NCBI GenBank assembly: GCA_016204155.1
Contig: JACQLG010000033.1
Span: 1-13,732 of the forward strand
Direction: 5' to 3'
Length of the DNA: 13,732 nt
Source: Candidatus Niyogiibacteriota bacterium
Lineage (GTDB): Bacteria; Patescibacteriota; Minisyncoccia; 1-14-0-10-42-19
Shown here one piece after another: positions 7,626 to 13,732 of the stretch. The first letter of the stretch is position 1; every line of letters begins with the position of its first letter. The notes beneath the pieces are model-generated. The model saw only the letters and a program-made list of their open reading frames with translations. It ran no database searches and was not told where the DNA came from. The translations under genes and the position numbers were made by a program.

Positions 7626-8390
7626 TTATTTTTTCTGTATCATTTCTATTAATGTTGGGTGTAAATATTGATTTGAAGCGAACATTTCTTTATCATTGAG
7701 CGACCAATTTTGCCCTTGAGCGTTTGTTACTATACATCCTGCTTCTTTCAGGATGATGGAAGGCCCTGCATAATCCCACAAAGCGCTTCCGCGCGAGATA
7801 TACCAATCCCGCCTGCCGTCCGCTACATATACCGCAGCAACTGCCGAACTCGCAATCGCCATGACCCAGGCAGTATTATCTGAAAGCGCGCCTACCACTT
7901 TTCTTACGTGCGCATTTTTTGGAGATGCGCTCATCCCGCCTAAGCCGTAACTATACGCCCATTCTTTTTTCTCCGAACATTTTATTTTTTTGCCGTTTAA
8001 AAATGCGCCCTTGCCTTTTTCAGCGAAGCAAAATTCATCAGTTGGAGGAAGATAAACTGCGCCCAGAATTACATCACCATTATGCGCAAGACCGATATTG
8101 ATTCCGAACAGAGGTGCGCGCGTTGAAAAATTCTTTGTGCCGTCAAGAGGATCAATATACCAGACGTAATCGGCATCTGACTGGTGTGCCAAATTTTCTT
8201 CTTCCCCAACAATGCCATGGCTCGGATGTTCTTTTTTGATCGCATCCACAATTATTTTTTGTGATACAAGATCTGCTTTTGTTACGACATCGTGGAGAGT
8301 ATTTTTTGTGTAGTGAACGTCTATTTTGCCGAATAAATCAAGGATGATTTTGCCCGCTTCTTTGGCCGTCTTTTTTATAAATCGTTCCAT
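7626..8390 (-). CDS. Inositol monophosphatase family protein
   Basis: This is a Mg2+-dependent sugar or nucleotide phosphatase of the IMPase/FBPase/CysQ superfamily. Numbering from the ATG at 8390 gives 254 residues. The metal-binding motifs are GEE (Glu63, Glu64), WYIDPLDGT (Asp80, Asp83) and SALWDYAGP (Asp206), all intact. VVTKAD (35-40) is the usual N-terminal substrate loop. The substrate could be inositol phosphate, histidinol phosphate, PAP or a sugar bisphosphate, and the sequence does not settle which. An upstream in-frame ATG at 8414 would add eight residues (MVQYQYKI); I prefer 8390 because it gives the usual family N-terminus and follows a possible promoter. The gene is divergent from rnhB and leads the run into dnaE. 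Confidence 0.9.
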   Translation of the reverse strand: MERFIKKTAKEAGKIILDLFGKIDVHYTKNTLHDVVTKADLVSQKIIVDAIKKEHPSHGIVGEEENLAHQSDADYVWYIDPLDGTKNFSTRAPLFGINIGLAHNGDVILGAVYLPPTDEFCFAEKGKGAFLNGKKIKCSEKKEWAYSYGLGGMSASPKNAHVRKVVGALSDNTAWVMAIASSAVAAVYVADGRRDWYISRGSALWDYAGPSIILKEAGCIVTNAQGQNWSLNDKEMFASNQYLHPTLIEMIQKK

Positions 8391-8404
8391 AATTTTGTAT
8401 TGGT

Positions 8405-8433
8405 ATTGTACCATTTTCTTTTCTATTTTTAAA
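8405..8433 (-). promoter_or_regulatory. Possible promoter of the phosphatase-dnaE run
   Basis: On the minus strand TTTAAA (8433-8428), 17 bp and TACAAT (8410-8405) form a plausible promoter. Initiation near 8398 would leave a leader of about 8 nt before the ATG at 8390, and would exclude the alternative ATG at 8414. The -35 box coincides with that of the divergent rnhB promoter. The -35 match is weak. Confidence 0.35.
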
Positions 8434-8457
8434 ATTGCTGGCTTTTTGTTTTATACT
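8429..8457 (+). promoter_or_regulatory. Promoter for rnhB
   Basis: TATACT (8452-8457) is a good -10 box ending 6 nt before the rnhB ATG. The hexamer 17 bp upstream, TTAAAA (8429-8434), matches the -35 consensus at four of six positions. The predicted transcription start is the A of the ATG or close to it, so the mRNA would be leaderless. Confidence 0.5.
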
Positions 8458-8463
8458 TAAAGA

Positions 8464-9060
8464 ATGAGAAAACAACAGCGTCGGCTTATAGGAATTGACG
8501 AAGTGGGGCGCGGACCGCTTGCAGGACCGATTACCATTGCCGCTTTTTTTATACGTGGAAGTAAGCGCGTGATCCTGGGTATTAAGGATTCCAAACGTCT
8601 GTCGCCGAAAAAACGGGAAGAGTGGTTCTTACGCTTTAAAAATCATCCGCGCGTCTTTTTTGCGCATGCATCCGTAGGCAATACGATAATAGACAAAAAG
8701 GGGATTAGTTATGCGACACGCCTGGCAGTAGCGCGCTCTCTGAGAAAATTAGAAAAACTGGACTCACGACCTAAAATATATGATTCAAGAATTCTGCTTG
8801 ACGGGGGGCTCGAAGCATCCCAAAAATACAAAAATCAGCAAACTATTATACGAGGAGATAAAAGAATACCTATTATTGCGGCAGCTTCAATTATTGCGAA
8901 AGTAACGCGCGACCGAAAAATGATCCGCCTTGCGAAGATATATCCGCAGTACGGATTTGAAATCCATAAGGCATATGGCACAAAAGCGCACATGAAAGCT
9001 ATTAAAAAACATGGGCTTTGTGATATCCACCGCAGGAGTTTTTGCAGAAAATTTCTTTGA
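8464..9060 (+). CDS. rnhB: Ribonuclease HII
   Basis: RNase HII cleaves the RNA strand of RNA-DNA hybrids and removes single ribonucleotides from DNA. The GIDEVGRGPLAGP motif (10-22) gives the catalytic Asp12 and Glu13. Asp113 (LLDGG) and Asp150 (KVTRDR) complete the DEDD set, so the active site is intact. The C-terminal YGFEIHKAYGTKAH is typical of the family. The 198-residue length is normal. The stop codon TGA lies within the -35 box of the next gene. Confidence 0.96.
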   Translation: MRKQQRRLIGIDEVGRGPLAGPITIAAFFIRGSKRVILGIKDSKRLSPKKREEWFLRFKNHPRVFFAHASVGNTIIDKKGISYATRLAVARSLRKLEKLDSRPKIYDSRILLDGGLEASQKYKNQQTIIRGDKRIPIIAAASIIAKVTRDRKMIRLAKIYPQYGFEIHKAYGTKAHMKAIKKHGLCDIHRRSFCRKFL

Positions 9061-9085
9061 CAGACAACTGCTTTTTCGCTATAGT
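9057..9085 (+). promoter_or_regulatory. Strong sigma70-type promoter for rpmF and downstream genes
   Basis: A perfect -35 box TTGACA (9057-9062), an optimal 17-bp spacer and TATAGT (9080-9085) make this the best promoter in the window. The expected start, about 7-8 nt past the -10 box, coincides with the ATG at 9093. It probably drives rpmF, nusB and perhaps rnc and smc. Confidence 0.8.
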
Positions 9086-9092
9086 AGACCTA

Positions 9093-9374
9093 ATGACAAT
9101 CCGGATGAGACACACGAAATCGCATAGGAATAAGCGCAGATCTCACCATGCGTTGGGCCCTATAGCGTTTTCAAAATGCGCAAAATGCGGGCAAGATAAG
9201 CGCCCTCATACGATTTGTGAAAATTGCGGGACGTATAATAATCGAGAAGTTCTTGATGTGCTTGCGAAATTGACAAAGAAAGAAAAGAAGCAGAAAGCCA
9301 AGGAATTGAAAGCGCAAGAGGCGGAGAAGCAGGAAGATAAGCCAATGGATGCGGCAGTACTTTCCAAAAAATAA
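9093..9374 (+). CDS. rpmF: Ribosomal protein bL32 with a charged C-terminal tail
   Basis: bL32 is a small zinc-ribbon protein of the 50S subunit. The N-terminus MRHTKSHRNKRRSHH and the CxxC pairs Cys29/Cys32 and Cys42/Cys45 (CENCGTY) are diagnostic. The reading frame is open further upstream to an ATG at 9042, but that start lies inside rnhB and upstream of the promoter. ATG at 9093 matches the predicted transcription start, and ATG at 9105 (MRHTKS) is the alternative. After residue 60 there is a tail of about 33 residues rich in Lys, Glu and Ala, beyond the usual end of bL32; its role is unknown. nusB follows 28 nt downstream. Confidence 0.93.
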   Translation: MTIRMRHTKSHRNKRRSHHALGPIAFSKCAKCGQDKRPHTICENCGTYNNREVLDVLAKLTKKEKKQKAKELKAQEAEKQEDKPMDAAVLSKK

Positions 9375-9402
9375 AGAATTCGTTCATTTAACAAAATAAA
9401 TT

Positions 9403-10299
9403 ATGGCCAACAGACATTTATCACGATCTATCGCAATGCAGACCCTTTTTGAATGGGATTTTAACGGGTATGACGATAAAAAAATCAACGGGATGCTCGA
9501 ACGGAACAAAAAGGAATTTGGGCCGGGCGTGGAGGAAGACGACGATTTTGCGGACCGCCTGGTAGGAGGCGTGCTTAAAAAGCGAAAGAAAATAGACGGT
9601 ATTATCGAGAAGGCGGCGCCCGAATGGCCTATTGAACAGGTGGCGCGGGTTGACCGGAATGTCCTCCGTCTGGGCTTGTGGGAGCTTTTATTCGGAGATC
9701 GGGATGAAGTTCCGCCGAAAGTCGCGATTAACGAATCGATAGAACTTGCAAAGAACTTCGGAGGGGAATCATCCAGCCGCTTTGTAAACGGCGTGCTCGG
9801 AACGGTATATAAAGAAATAGGCGAACCGGGGAAGGATGATACCGGGAAAAAACCGTTCGAAGGAGATCTTTCAAAACTTCCGATAGATCATCTTGGCGGC
9901 GGCGTTGTTTATCGGCGGATAGGAGGCGGTTTAGTGTTTGCGATGGTGCATGATGTGTTCGGATATTGGACGCTTTCAAAAGGAAAACTTGAAAAGGAAG
10001 AAAAGGATGTCGAAAAAGGAACGGCGCGGAAGATTTCAGAAGAACTGGGCATTTCAGATGTGCGCATGGGAGAGAATCTGGGCATGAACGAGTATGTTGC
10101 ATCAGACCCCGAACGGGGCAAAGTGCGCAAGCAGGTAACGTACTTTTTAATAGAAACGAAAGATGAAGATTTGCAGTTGAAAGAATCCGGAGGGCTTGAT
10201 AATATACGGTGGTTTGAGCCAAGAGAATTTGAGGACATGAAAACATATCCTGACATTAAGCCGTTATTGGAAAAAGCGATGAAGATATTATTAAAATAA
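9403..10299 (+). CDS. nusB: NusB antitermination factor fused to a Nudix-like domain
   Basis: Residues 1-140 are an all-helical NusB: SRSIAMQTLFEWDF at the start, EWPIEQVARVDRNVLRLGLWELLF in the centre, then VAINESIELAKNFGGESSSRFVNGVLG. NusB binds boxA RNA with S10 (NusE) in rRNA antitermination. After a linker (141-163), residues 164-298 form a Nudix fold, beginning GGGVVYR and ending with the family's late IRWFEPREFEDM strand and helix. The Nudix box runs from Gly194 to Ile217. It has Gly194, Glu200, Arg209, Glu213, Glu214 and Gly216, but an extra residue lies between Glu200 and Arg209, and Lys210 replaces the metal-binding Glu of REUxEE. Hydrolase activity is therefore doubtful. The reading frame is unbroken across both domains. 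Its position between rpmF and rnc fits a role in RNA metabolism. Confidence 0.92.
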   Translation: MANRHLSRSIAMQTLFEWDFNGYDDKKINGMLERNKKEFGPGVEEDDDFADRLVGGVLKKRKKIDGIIEKAAPEWPIEQVARVDRNVLRLGLWELLFGDRDEVPPKVAINESIELAKNFGGESSSRFVNGVLGTVYKEIGEPGKDDTGKKPFEGDLSKLPIDHLGGGVVYRRIGGGLVFAMVHDVFGYWTLSKGKLEKEEKDVEKGTARKISEELGISDVRMGENLGMNEYVASDPERGKVRKQVTYFLIETKDEDLQLKESGGLDNIRWFEPREFEDMKTYPDIKPLLEKAMKILLK

Positions 10300-10301
10300 T
10301 T

Positions 10302-10399
<98 letters not shown>

Positions 10400-11092
10400 A
10401 TGAAAGACATATCTCAACTTGAGTCGAAACTCGGTATTGAATTCAATAATAAAGATCTCTTACGAGAAGCGTTAACACACCGCTCGTATTTAAACGAGAA
10501 TGCGTCGTGGCAGTATCCGCATAATGAGCGCCTTGAGTTTTTAGGGGACGCGGTTATTGAGCTTGTAGTGACTGAAGCGCTTTTTTCCCAATTTCCCGAT
10601 AAGCCGGAAGGGGAGTTGACGAGCTTTAGGGCGGCCTTGGTGAATACAAGGATGCTCTCTGAGATTGCGCGTTCGCTTCATATCGAAGATTTTCTGCTTT
10701 TAAGCCGGGGAGAATCAAAGGATGCGGGACGCGCGCGCCAGTATATTCTTGCAAATACATTTGAAGCATTAACAGGGGCGCTTTATCTTGACAGCGGATA
10801 TGATAAAGCAAAGCAGTTTCTTTTACAGAGCGTCCTTGCACGTCTTTCTGATGTGATAGAAAAAAAGTTATATAAAGATCCGAAGAGTTTGTTTCAGGAA
10901 GAAGCGCAGGAGCGGGAAGGCATCACCCCGACATATCAGGTTGTAAGAGAATCGGGTCCGGATCATGATAAGCATTTTGTGATAGGAGTTTTCTTGGATG
11001 AGGAAAAAGTCGCGGAAGGGACGGGACCTTCCAAGCAGACAGCGCAAGAAGAGGCGGCGCGTATTGCCTTACAAGTAAAAGGATGGGAATAA
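10400..11092 (+). CDS. rnc: Ribonuclease III
   Basis: RNase III cuts double-stranded RNA in rRNA and mRNA processing. The endonuclease domain (about 1-150) has the signature NERLEFLGDAV (42-52), with the acidic residues Glu43, Glu46 and Asp50, and a second acidic motif at ILANTFEALTGALYLD (116-131). The dsRNA-binding domain (about 160-228) has DPKSLFQEEAQ and GPSKQTAQEEAA. In the second motif Asn119 stands where most RNase III proteins have a metal-binding Asp; Glu122 is kept. The length of 230 residues is normal. No Shine-Dalgarno sequence precedes the ATG. smc starts 3 nt after the stop, so the two genes are almost certainly co-transcribed. Confidence 0.96.
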   Translation: MKDISQLESKLGIEFNNKDLLREALTHRSYLNENASWQYPHNERLEFLGDAVIELVVTEALFSQFPDKPEGELTSFRAALVNTRMLSEIARSLHIEDFLLLSRGESKDAGRARQYILANTFEALTGALYLDSGYDKAKQFLLQSVLARLSDVIEKKLYKDPKSLFQEEAQEREGITPTYQVVRESGPDHDKHFVIGVFLDEEKVAEGTGPSKQTAQEEAARIALQVKGWE

Positions 11093-11095
11093 AAT

Positions 11096-13294
11096 ATGTA
11101 TTTGAAGAAGATTGAATTGAACGGTTTTAAATCGTTTGCGAAACGGACAATCTTTGAATTTTCGTTTCCTATTACCGCGATTGTGGGGCCGAACGGCTCG
11201 GGGAAAAGCAATTGCGCGGAAGCCATTCGGTGGGTCCTTGGCGAACAGTCAATAAAAACGCTTCGAGGTAAACGCGGAGAAGACTTGATATTCAGCGGGA
11301 CGCAGACCATGCCAAGAATGTCGAAAGCGTCCGTATCGCTTTTTTTTGATAACGCGGGGCATCAGCTTCCTTTGGAGTTTGAAGAGGTGGTTGTAGGCCG
11401 TGAAGTGTACAGGGACGGCGCCAATGAATATATGATTAACGGTTCAAAGGTCCGCTTGAAAGATATTGTGGAACTATTAGCGCATGTTGGAGTAGGACCA
11501 TCCCAGCACCATATCATCAGTCAGGGAGAAGCGGACCGAATATTGTATGCGTCCCTGAAAGATCGCAAGGAGATGATTGAGGATGCATTGTCTCTGAAGA
11601 TATATCAGATAAAACGCGTGGAGGCGGAACGGAAGCTGGAACGAACGGCAGAGAACATGAAACAAGTGGAAGCGCTGCGAAAAGAGATTCAGCCGCATCT
11701 GCGATTCCTCAAAAATCAGGCGGCAAAATTCCAAAAAACAAAAGAATTACGCAAAGAGCTTGAAGAAAAATATGCGTTATACCTTTCGAATGAGGCGTAC
11801 GCAATTGAGCGCCAGGAAGAAATTTTGCGCGGGAGAAAACATGGTCCGCAAAAAGATGCGGCAACGTTTCAAAGAGAGCGCGAGCGTCTTATTCTTGAGA
11901 TTGAAAAGGAAGGCAAGGATGACGGTGGGAAAAAGGATGATTCCGCTTTCACGAAAATACGGGACGAATTACAGGAACTGCAAAATGCCATCTCACAGCT
12001 CTTGCATGAGCGGGGAAAGATTGATGGAATGATCGAGATGGCAAAGAACGTTTCATCCGCTGACCATGATGATGAAGTTATATCCCGCGATGATGTCGAA
12101 GAAGTGTTTGCAGAGATCGAGAACATACTTTCGTCCGCATTGGAAGAAGATATCATTGAACAGATCCACGCGTTTCTCAATGAGGCGCTTGCTCGCATGT
12201 CCTCATTTTTGTCGAGGGTTGAACCAACAAAAGTTGAGGAGAAAGGAGGAATGGATATCACGAGGCTTCATGCAAAGAAAAAAGAAATTGACGATGCGTT
12301 CGTAAAAATGAAGGAGAAGGAACGGGCTCTGGCTTTACAGGAGAAAGAAATGGGTGGAACGCTTTATGAATACCAAAAAAAACTTCGGAATAGAGAGCGA
12401 CTGCTTTACGAAATTGACTCTCAGTTAAACAAGGCAAAGGACCTATTGAGATCTCTTACTATTGAGGAAGAGCGATTGCATCTGCGTCAAGACGAGTTTG
12501 CACGAGAGCGGAAAGAAGCGGAGCACTATATAGGAAGTCAACAGCCCCCAAAAGCGCTAAAAGAACTGCCTTCCGGCGAACTAACTAAGATGCGCAATGA
12601 TATCAGCCGTTTGAAATTCAAGCTTGAAGACGCGGGGGGAGTGGACGAAACTATCGTAAAAGAGCTCGAGGAGGTCGGCAGCCGCGACGAATTTTTTGAA
12701 AAAGAATTGAAGGACTTGGAGAAAGCGTCGGCGGAATTGAAAGATCTTGCGGGAAATTTGTCGGAAAAATTGGAACGTGAATTTGAAAAAGGAATTGCAA
12801 AAATCAATAGAGAGTTCCAAAAGCATTTTGAAATCATCTTCGGCGGAGGGAAGGCGGAATTGCGCATCGTGAAGCTCGAGACGGAAGAGGGAGAGGAAGA
12901 AGAATACAAGGGCCGCGGCAGAAAGCCGAAAGAGTTTAGAAGCGGCATTGACGTTTGCGTGAGTCTTCCGCGAAAGCGAATCCGTGGTCTTGATATGCTT
13001 TCGGGAGGCGAGCGCGCGCTTACCTCAATCACGTTACTATTTGCGCTTGCAAGCGTTAATCCGCCTCCGTTTCTGGTGTTGGATGAAATTGATGCGGCAT
13101 TGGATGAAAATAATTCGCGGCGTTACGGACAAATGCTCCGCGATCTCTCAAAAGAGACACAGCTTATTATTATTACGCATAACCGCGAATCAATGCATAA
13201 TGCCAATGTTCTTTATGGCGTTACCATGGGGTCTGAAGGTATTTCAAAGATCCTTTCCCTTAAGCTTGAGGAAGCGGTGGAATATAGTAAATGA
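11096..13294 (+). CDS. smc: Short SMC chromosome-segregation ATPase without a canonical hinge
   Basis: SMC is an ABC-type ATPase that organises the chromosome. The N-terminal head (1-165) has Walker A GPNGSGKS (31-38) and the Q-loop IISQGEAD (Gln143). The C-terminal head (about 565-732) has the signature LSGGE (635-639), Walker B FLVLDEID (659-666), a D-loop and the switch histidine His695. It ends YGVTMGSEGISKILSLKLEE as in true SMC proteins rather than Rad50. The coiled-coil arms are about 165-310 and 385-565. Total length is 732 against about 1,150-1,200 for normal bacterial SMC, and the globular hinge is absent. The tip (about 310-385) instead predicts two or three helices (SRDDVEEVFAEIENILSSAL, then a second helix), with no CxxC zinc hook. 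Frame and heads are intact, so this is a compact protein and not a broken gene. Confidence 0.93.
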   Translation: MYLKKIELNGFKSFAKRTIFEFSFPITAIVGPNGSGKSNCAEAIRWVLGEQSIKTLRGKRGEDLIFSGTQTMPRMSKASVSLFFDNAGHQLPLEFEEVVVGREVYRDGANEYMINGSKVRLKDIVELLAHVGVGPSQHHIISQGEADRILYASLKDRKEMIEDALSLKIYQIKRVEAERKLERTAENMKQVEALRKEIQPHLRFLKNQAAKFQKTKELRKELEEKYALYLSNEAYAIERQEEILRGRKHGPQKDAATFQRERERLILEIEKEGKDDGGKKDDSAFTKIRDELQELQNAISQLLHERGKIDGMIEMAKNVSSADHDDEVISRDDVEEVFAEIENILSSALEEDIIEQIHAFLNEALARMSSFLSRVEPTKVEEKGGMDITRLHAKKKEIDDAFVKMKEKERALALQEKEMGGTLYEYQKKLRNRERLLYEIDSQLNKAKDLLRSLTIEEERLHLRQDEFARERKEAEHYIGSQQPPKALKELPSGELTKMRNDISRLKFKLEDAGGVDETIVKELEEVGSRDEFFEKELKDLEKASAELKDLAGNLSEKLEREFEKGIAKINREFQKHFEIIFGGGKAELRIVKLETEEGEEEEYKGRGRKPKEFRSGIDVCVSLPRKRIRGLDMLSGGERALTSITLLFALASVNPPPFLVLDEIDAALDENNSRRYGQMLRDLSKETQLIIITHNRESMHNANVLYGVTMGSEGISKILSLKLEEAVEYSK

Positions 13295-13308
13295 TCGTGA
13301 AATTCAAG

Positions 13309-13339
13309 AAAATGGCTAAAGCTCGGTTTTGGCCATTTT
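13309..13339. terminator. Bidirectional terminator hairpin between smc and rpsP
   Basis: AAAATGGC (13309-13316) pairs with GCCATTTT (13332-13339). The loop allows a further AAA/TTT pairing around GCTCGG. The stem has A-rich and T-rich flanks on both sides, so it could stop transcripts from smc (+) and rpsP (-), which converge here with 53 nt between their stop codons. Confidence 0.6.
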
Positions 13340-13347
13340 GGGTTAAT

Positions 13348-13701
13348 TTAGGATTCTTTCTTTTCTTCGGAAACTAGTTCTTCTTTGGTTTCTTTACCCT
13401 GAGACGCGTCGAAGGGTTCCTTTGGCGTAAGTTTCTTTCTCGACCGCACGTCCACTTTCGGCCCCGTAATAATATTTTCTTTTACAAAAAGATTATTGAC
13501 TGTTCCCGATGTTTTCGCGCCGTGCGAAAGCCAGTGTTTGATACGGTCGTTTTTAAGATGTAGCCGGTCTTTTCTCGGATCATAGGAGCCCACAATTTCA
13601 AGAAAGCCGCCCGATTGCGGGCCTTTTGTTTTTTCAGTCACAACAACCCGAAAACTCGGGTCGTTTCTCCGTCCTACGCGCTGTAACCGTATCATTAACA
13701 T
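13348..13701 (-). CDS. rpsP: Ribosomal protein bS16 with a C-terminal extension
   Basis: bS16 is a 30S subunit protein needed for small-subunit assembly. MLMIRLQRVGRRNDPSFRVVV at the N-terminus, then FLEIVGSYDPRKD and IKHWLSHGAKTSGTV, are classic family blocks. The usual protein ends near residue 80-85. Here 30 or so more residues follow, Lys/Glu-rich at the end, and part of them (EPFDASQG, residues 95-102) is encoded by a palindrome related to one in gatB. ATG at 13701 is chosen for its MLMIRLQRVG start; ATG at 13695 is possible. A TATGAT box lies 8 nt upstream of 13701. Confidence 0.96.
   Translation of the reverse strand: MLMIRLQRVGRRNDPSFRVVVTEKTKGPQSGGFLEIVGSYDPRKDRLHLKNDRIKHWLSHGAKTSGTVNNLFVKENIITGPKVDVRSRKKLTPKEPFDASQGKETKEELVSEEKKES
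13397..13416. repeat. Palindromic element in the rpsP tail
   Basis: CCCTGAGACGCGTCGAAGGG pairs CCCT with AGGG and GACG with CGTC, with a GA/GA tandem mismatch between them. Read on the coding strand it is CCCTTCGAC-GCGTC-TCAGGG, nearly the gatB element at 399-415. It is translated in a different frame there (PSTRSG against PFDASQG). Confidence 0.6.
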
Positions 13702-13709
13702 TACAATCT

Positions 13710-13715
13710 ATCATA
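13710..13715 (-). promoter_or_regulatory. Possible -10 box of rpsP
   Basis: TATGAT on the minus strand (13715-13710) ends 8 nt before the rpsP ATG at 13701, similar to the spacing at four other genes in the window. A -35 box 17 bp away would lie just outside the window, so the promoter cannot be completed. Confidence 0.4.
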
Positions 13716-13732
13716 TCAAAAACTATAAAAAA

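Noticed and set aside
8391..8414. Phosphatase starting at ATG 8414
   Set aside because: The eight extra residues (MVQYQYKI) are not typical of the family, and a candidate -10 box (TACAAT) overlaps them. Not fully excluded.
9042..9092. rpmF starting at ATG 9042
   Set aside because: This start lies within rnhB and upstream of a near-perfect promoter; the extra residues do not resemble bL32.
11096..13294. smc as a truncated or frameshifted pseudogene because of its short length
   Set aside because: One open frame holds both ABC half-heads with all ATPase motifs and two arms of similar length, and it ends in the normal SMC C-terminus.

Overview
The window is a dense block of bacterial core genes that most resembles a Patescibacteria/CPR genome, probably a parcubacterial one. 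This rests on several traits: a compact SMC of 732 residues, a NusB carrying an extra Nudix domain, a ThrRS with no TGS domain, an SMC-proximal rpmF-nusB-rnc-smc run, almost no intergenic space and no clear Shine-Dalgarno sites. TGA is used as a stop (rnhB, smc), so the genetic code is standard and not the Gly-UGA code of Gracilibacteria. The lineage is an inference from gene character; no rRNA is present to confirm it.

Layout. Positions 3-1755 (+) hold gatB and a small charged hypothetical protein. Positions 1759-8390 (-) hold, in transcription order, an inositol-monophosphatase-family gene, dnaE, thrS and miaA. Positions 8464-13294 (+) hold rnhB, rpmF, the nusB-Nudix fusion, rnc and smc. 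Positions 13348-13701 (-) hold rpsP, facing smc across a bidirectional terminator. No stretch of 300 bases lacks a gene, and no tRNA, rRNA, CRISPR array, transposase or phage gene was seen.

The genes serve translation (GatB, ThrRS, L32, S16, MiaA), replication and chromosome maintenance (DnaE, RNase HII, SMC) and RNA processing or transcription control (RNase III, NusB). There is no pathway-specific cassette.

The unusual material lies inside and between these ordinary genes. (1) At least four genes have a -35/17 bp/-10 promoter whose -10 box ends only 6-7 nt before the ATG, which predicts leaderless mRNAs. (2) Small palindromic elements sit in frame inside gatB and rpsP; one motif occurs in both genes in different reading frames. 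(3) SMC lacks a recognisable hinge. (4) NusB is fused to a Nudix domain with a damaged Nudix box. (5) miaA has no ATG, GTG or TTG start upstream of its P-loop and follows the thrS stop codon in the same frame. (6) RNase III has Asn where a metal-binding Asp is expected.
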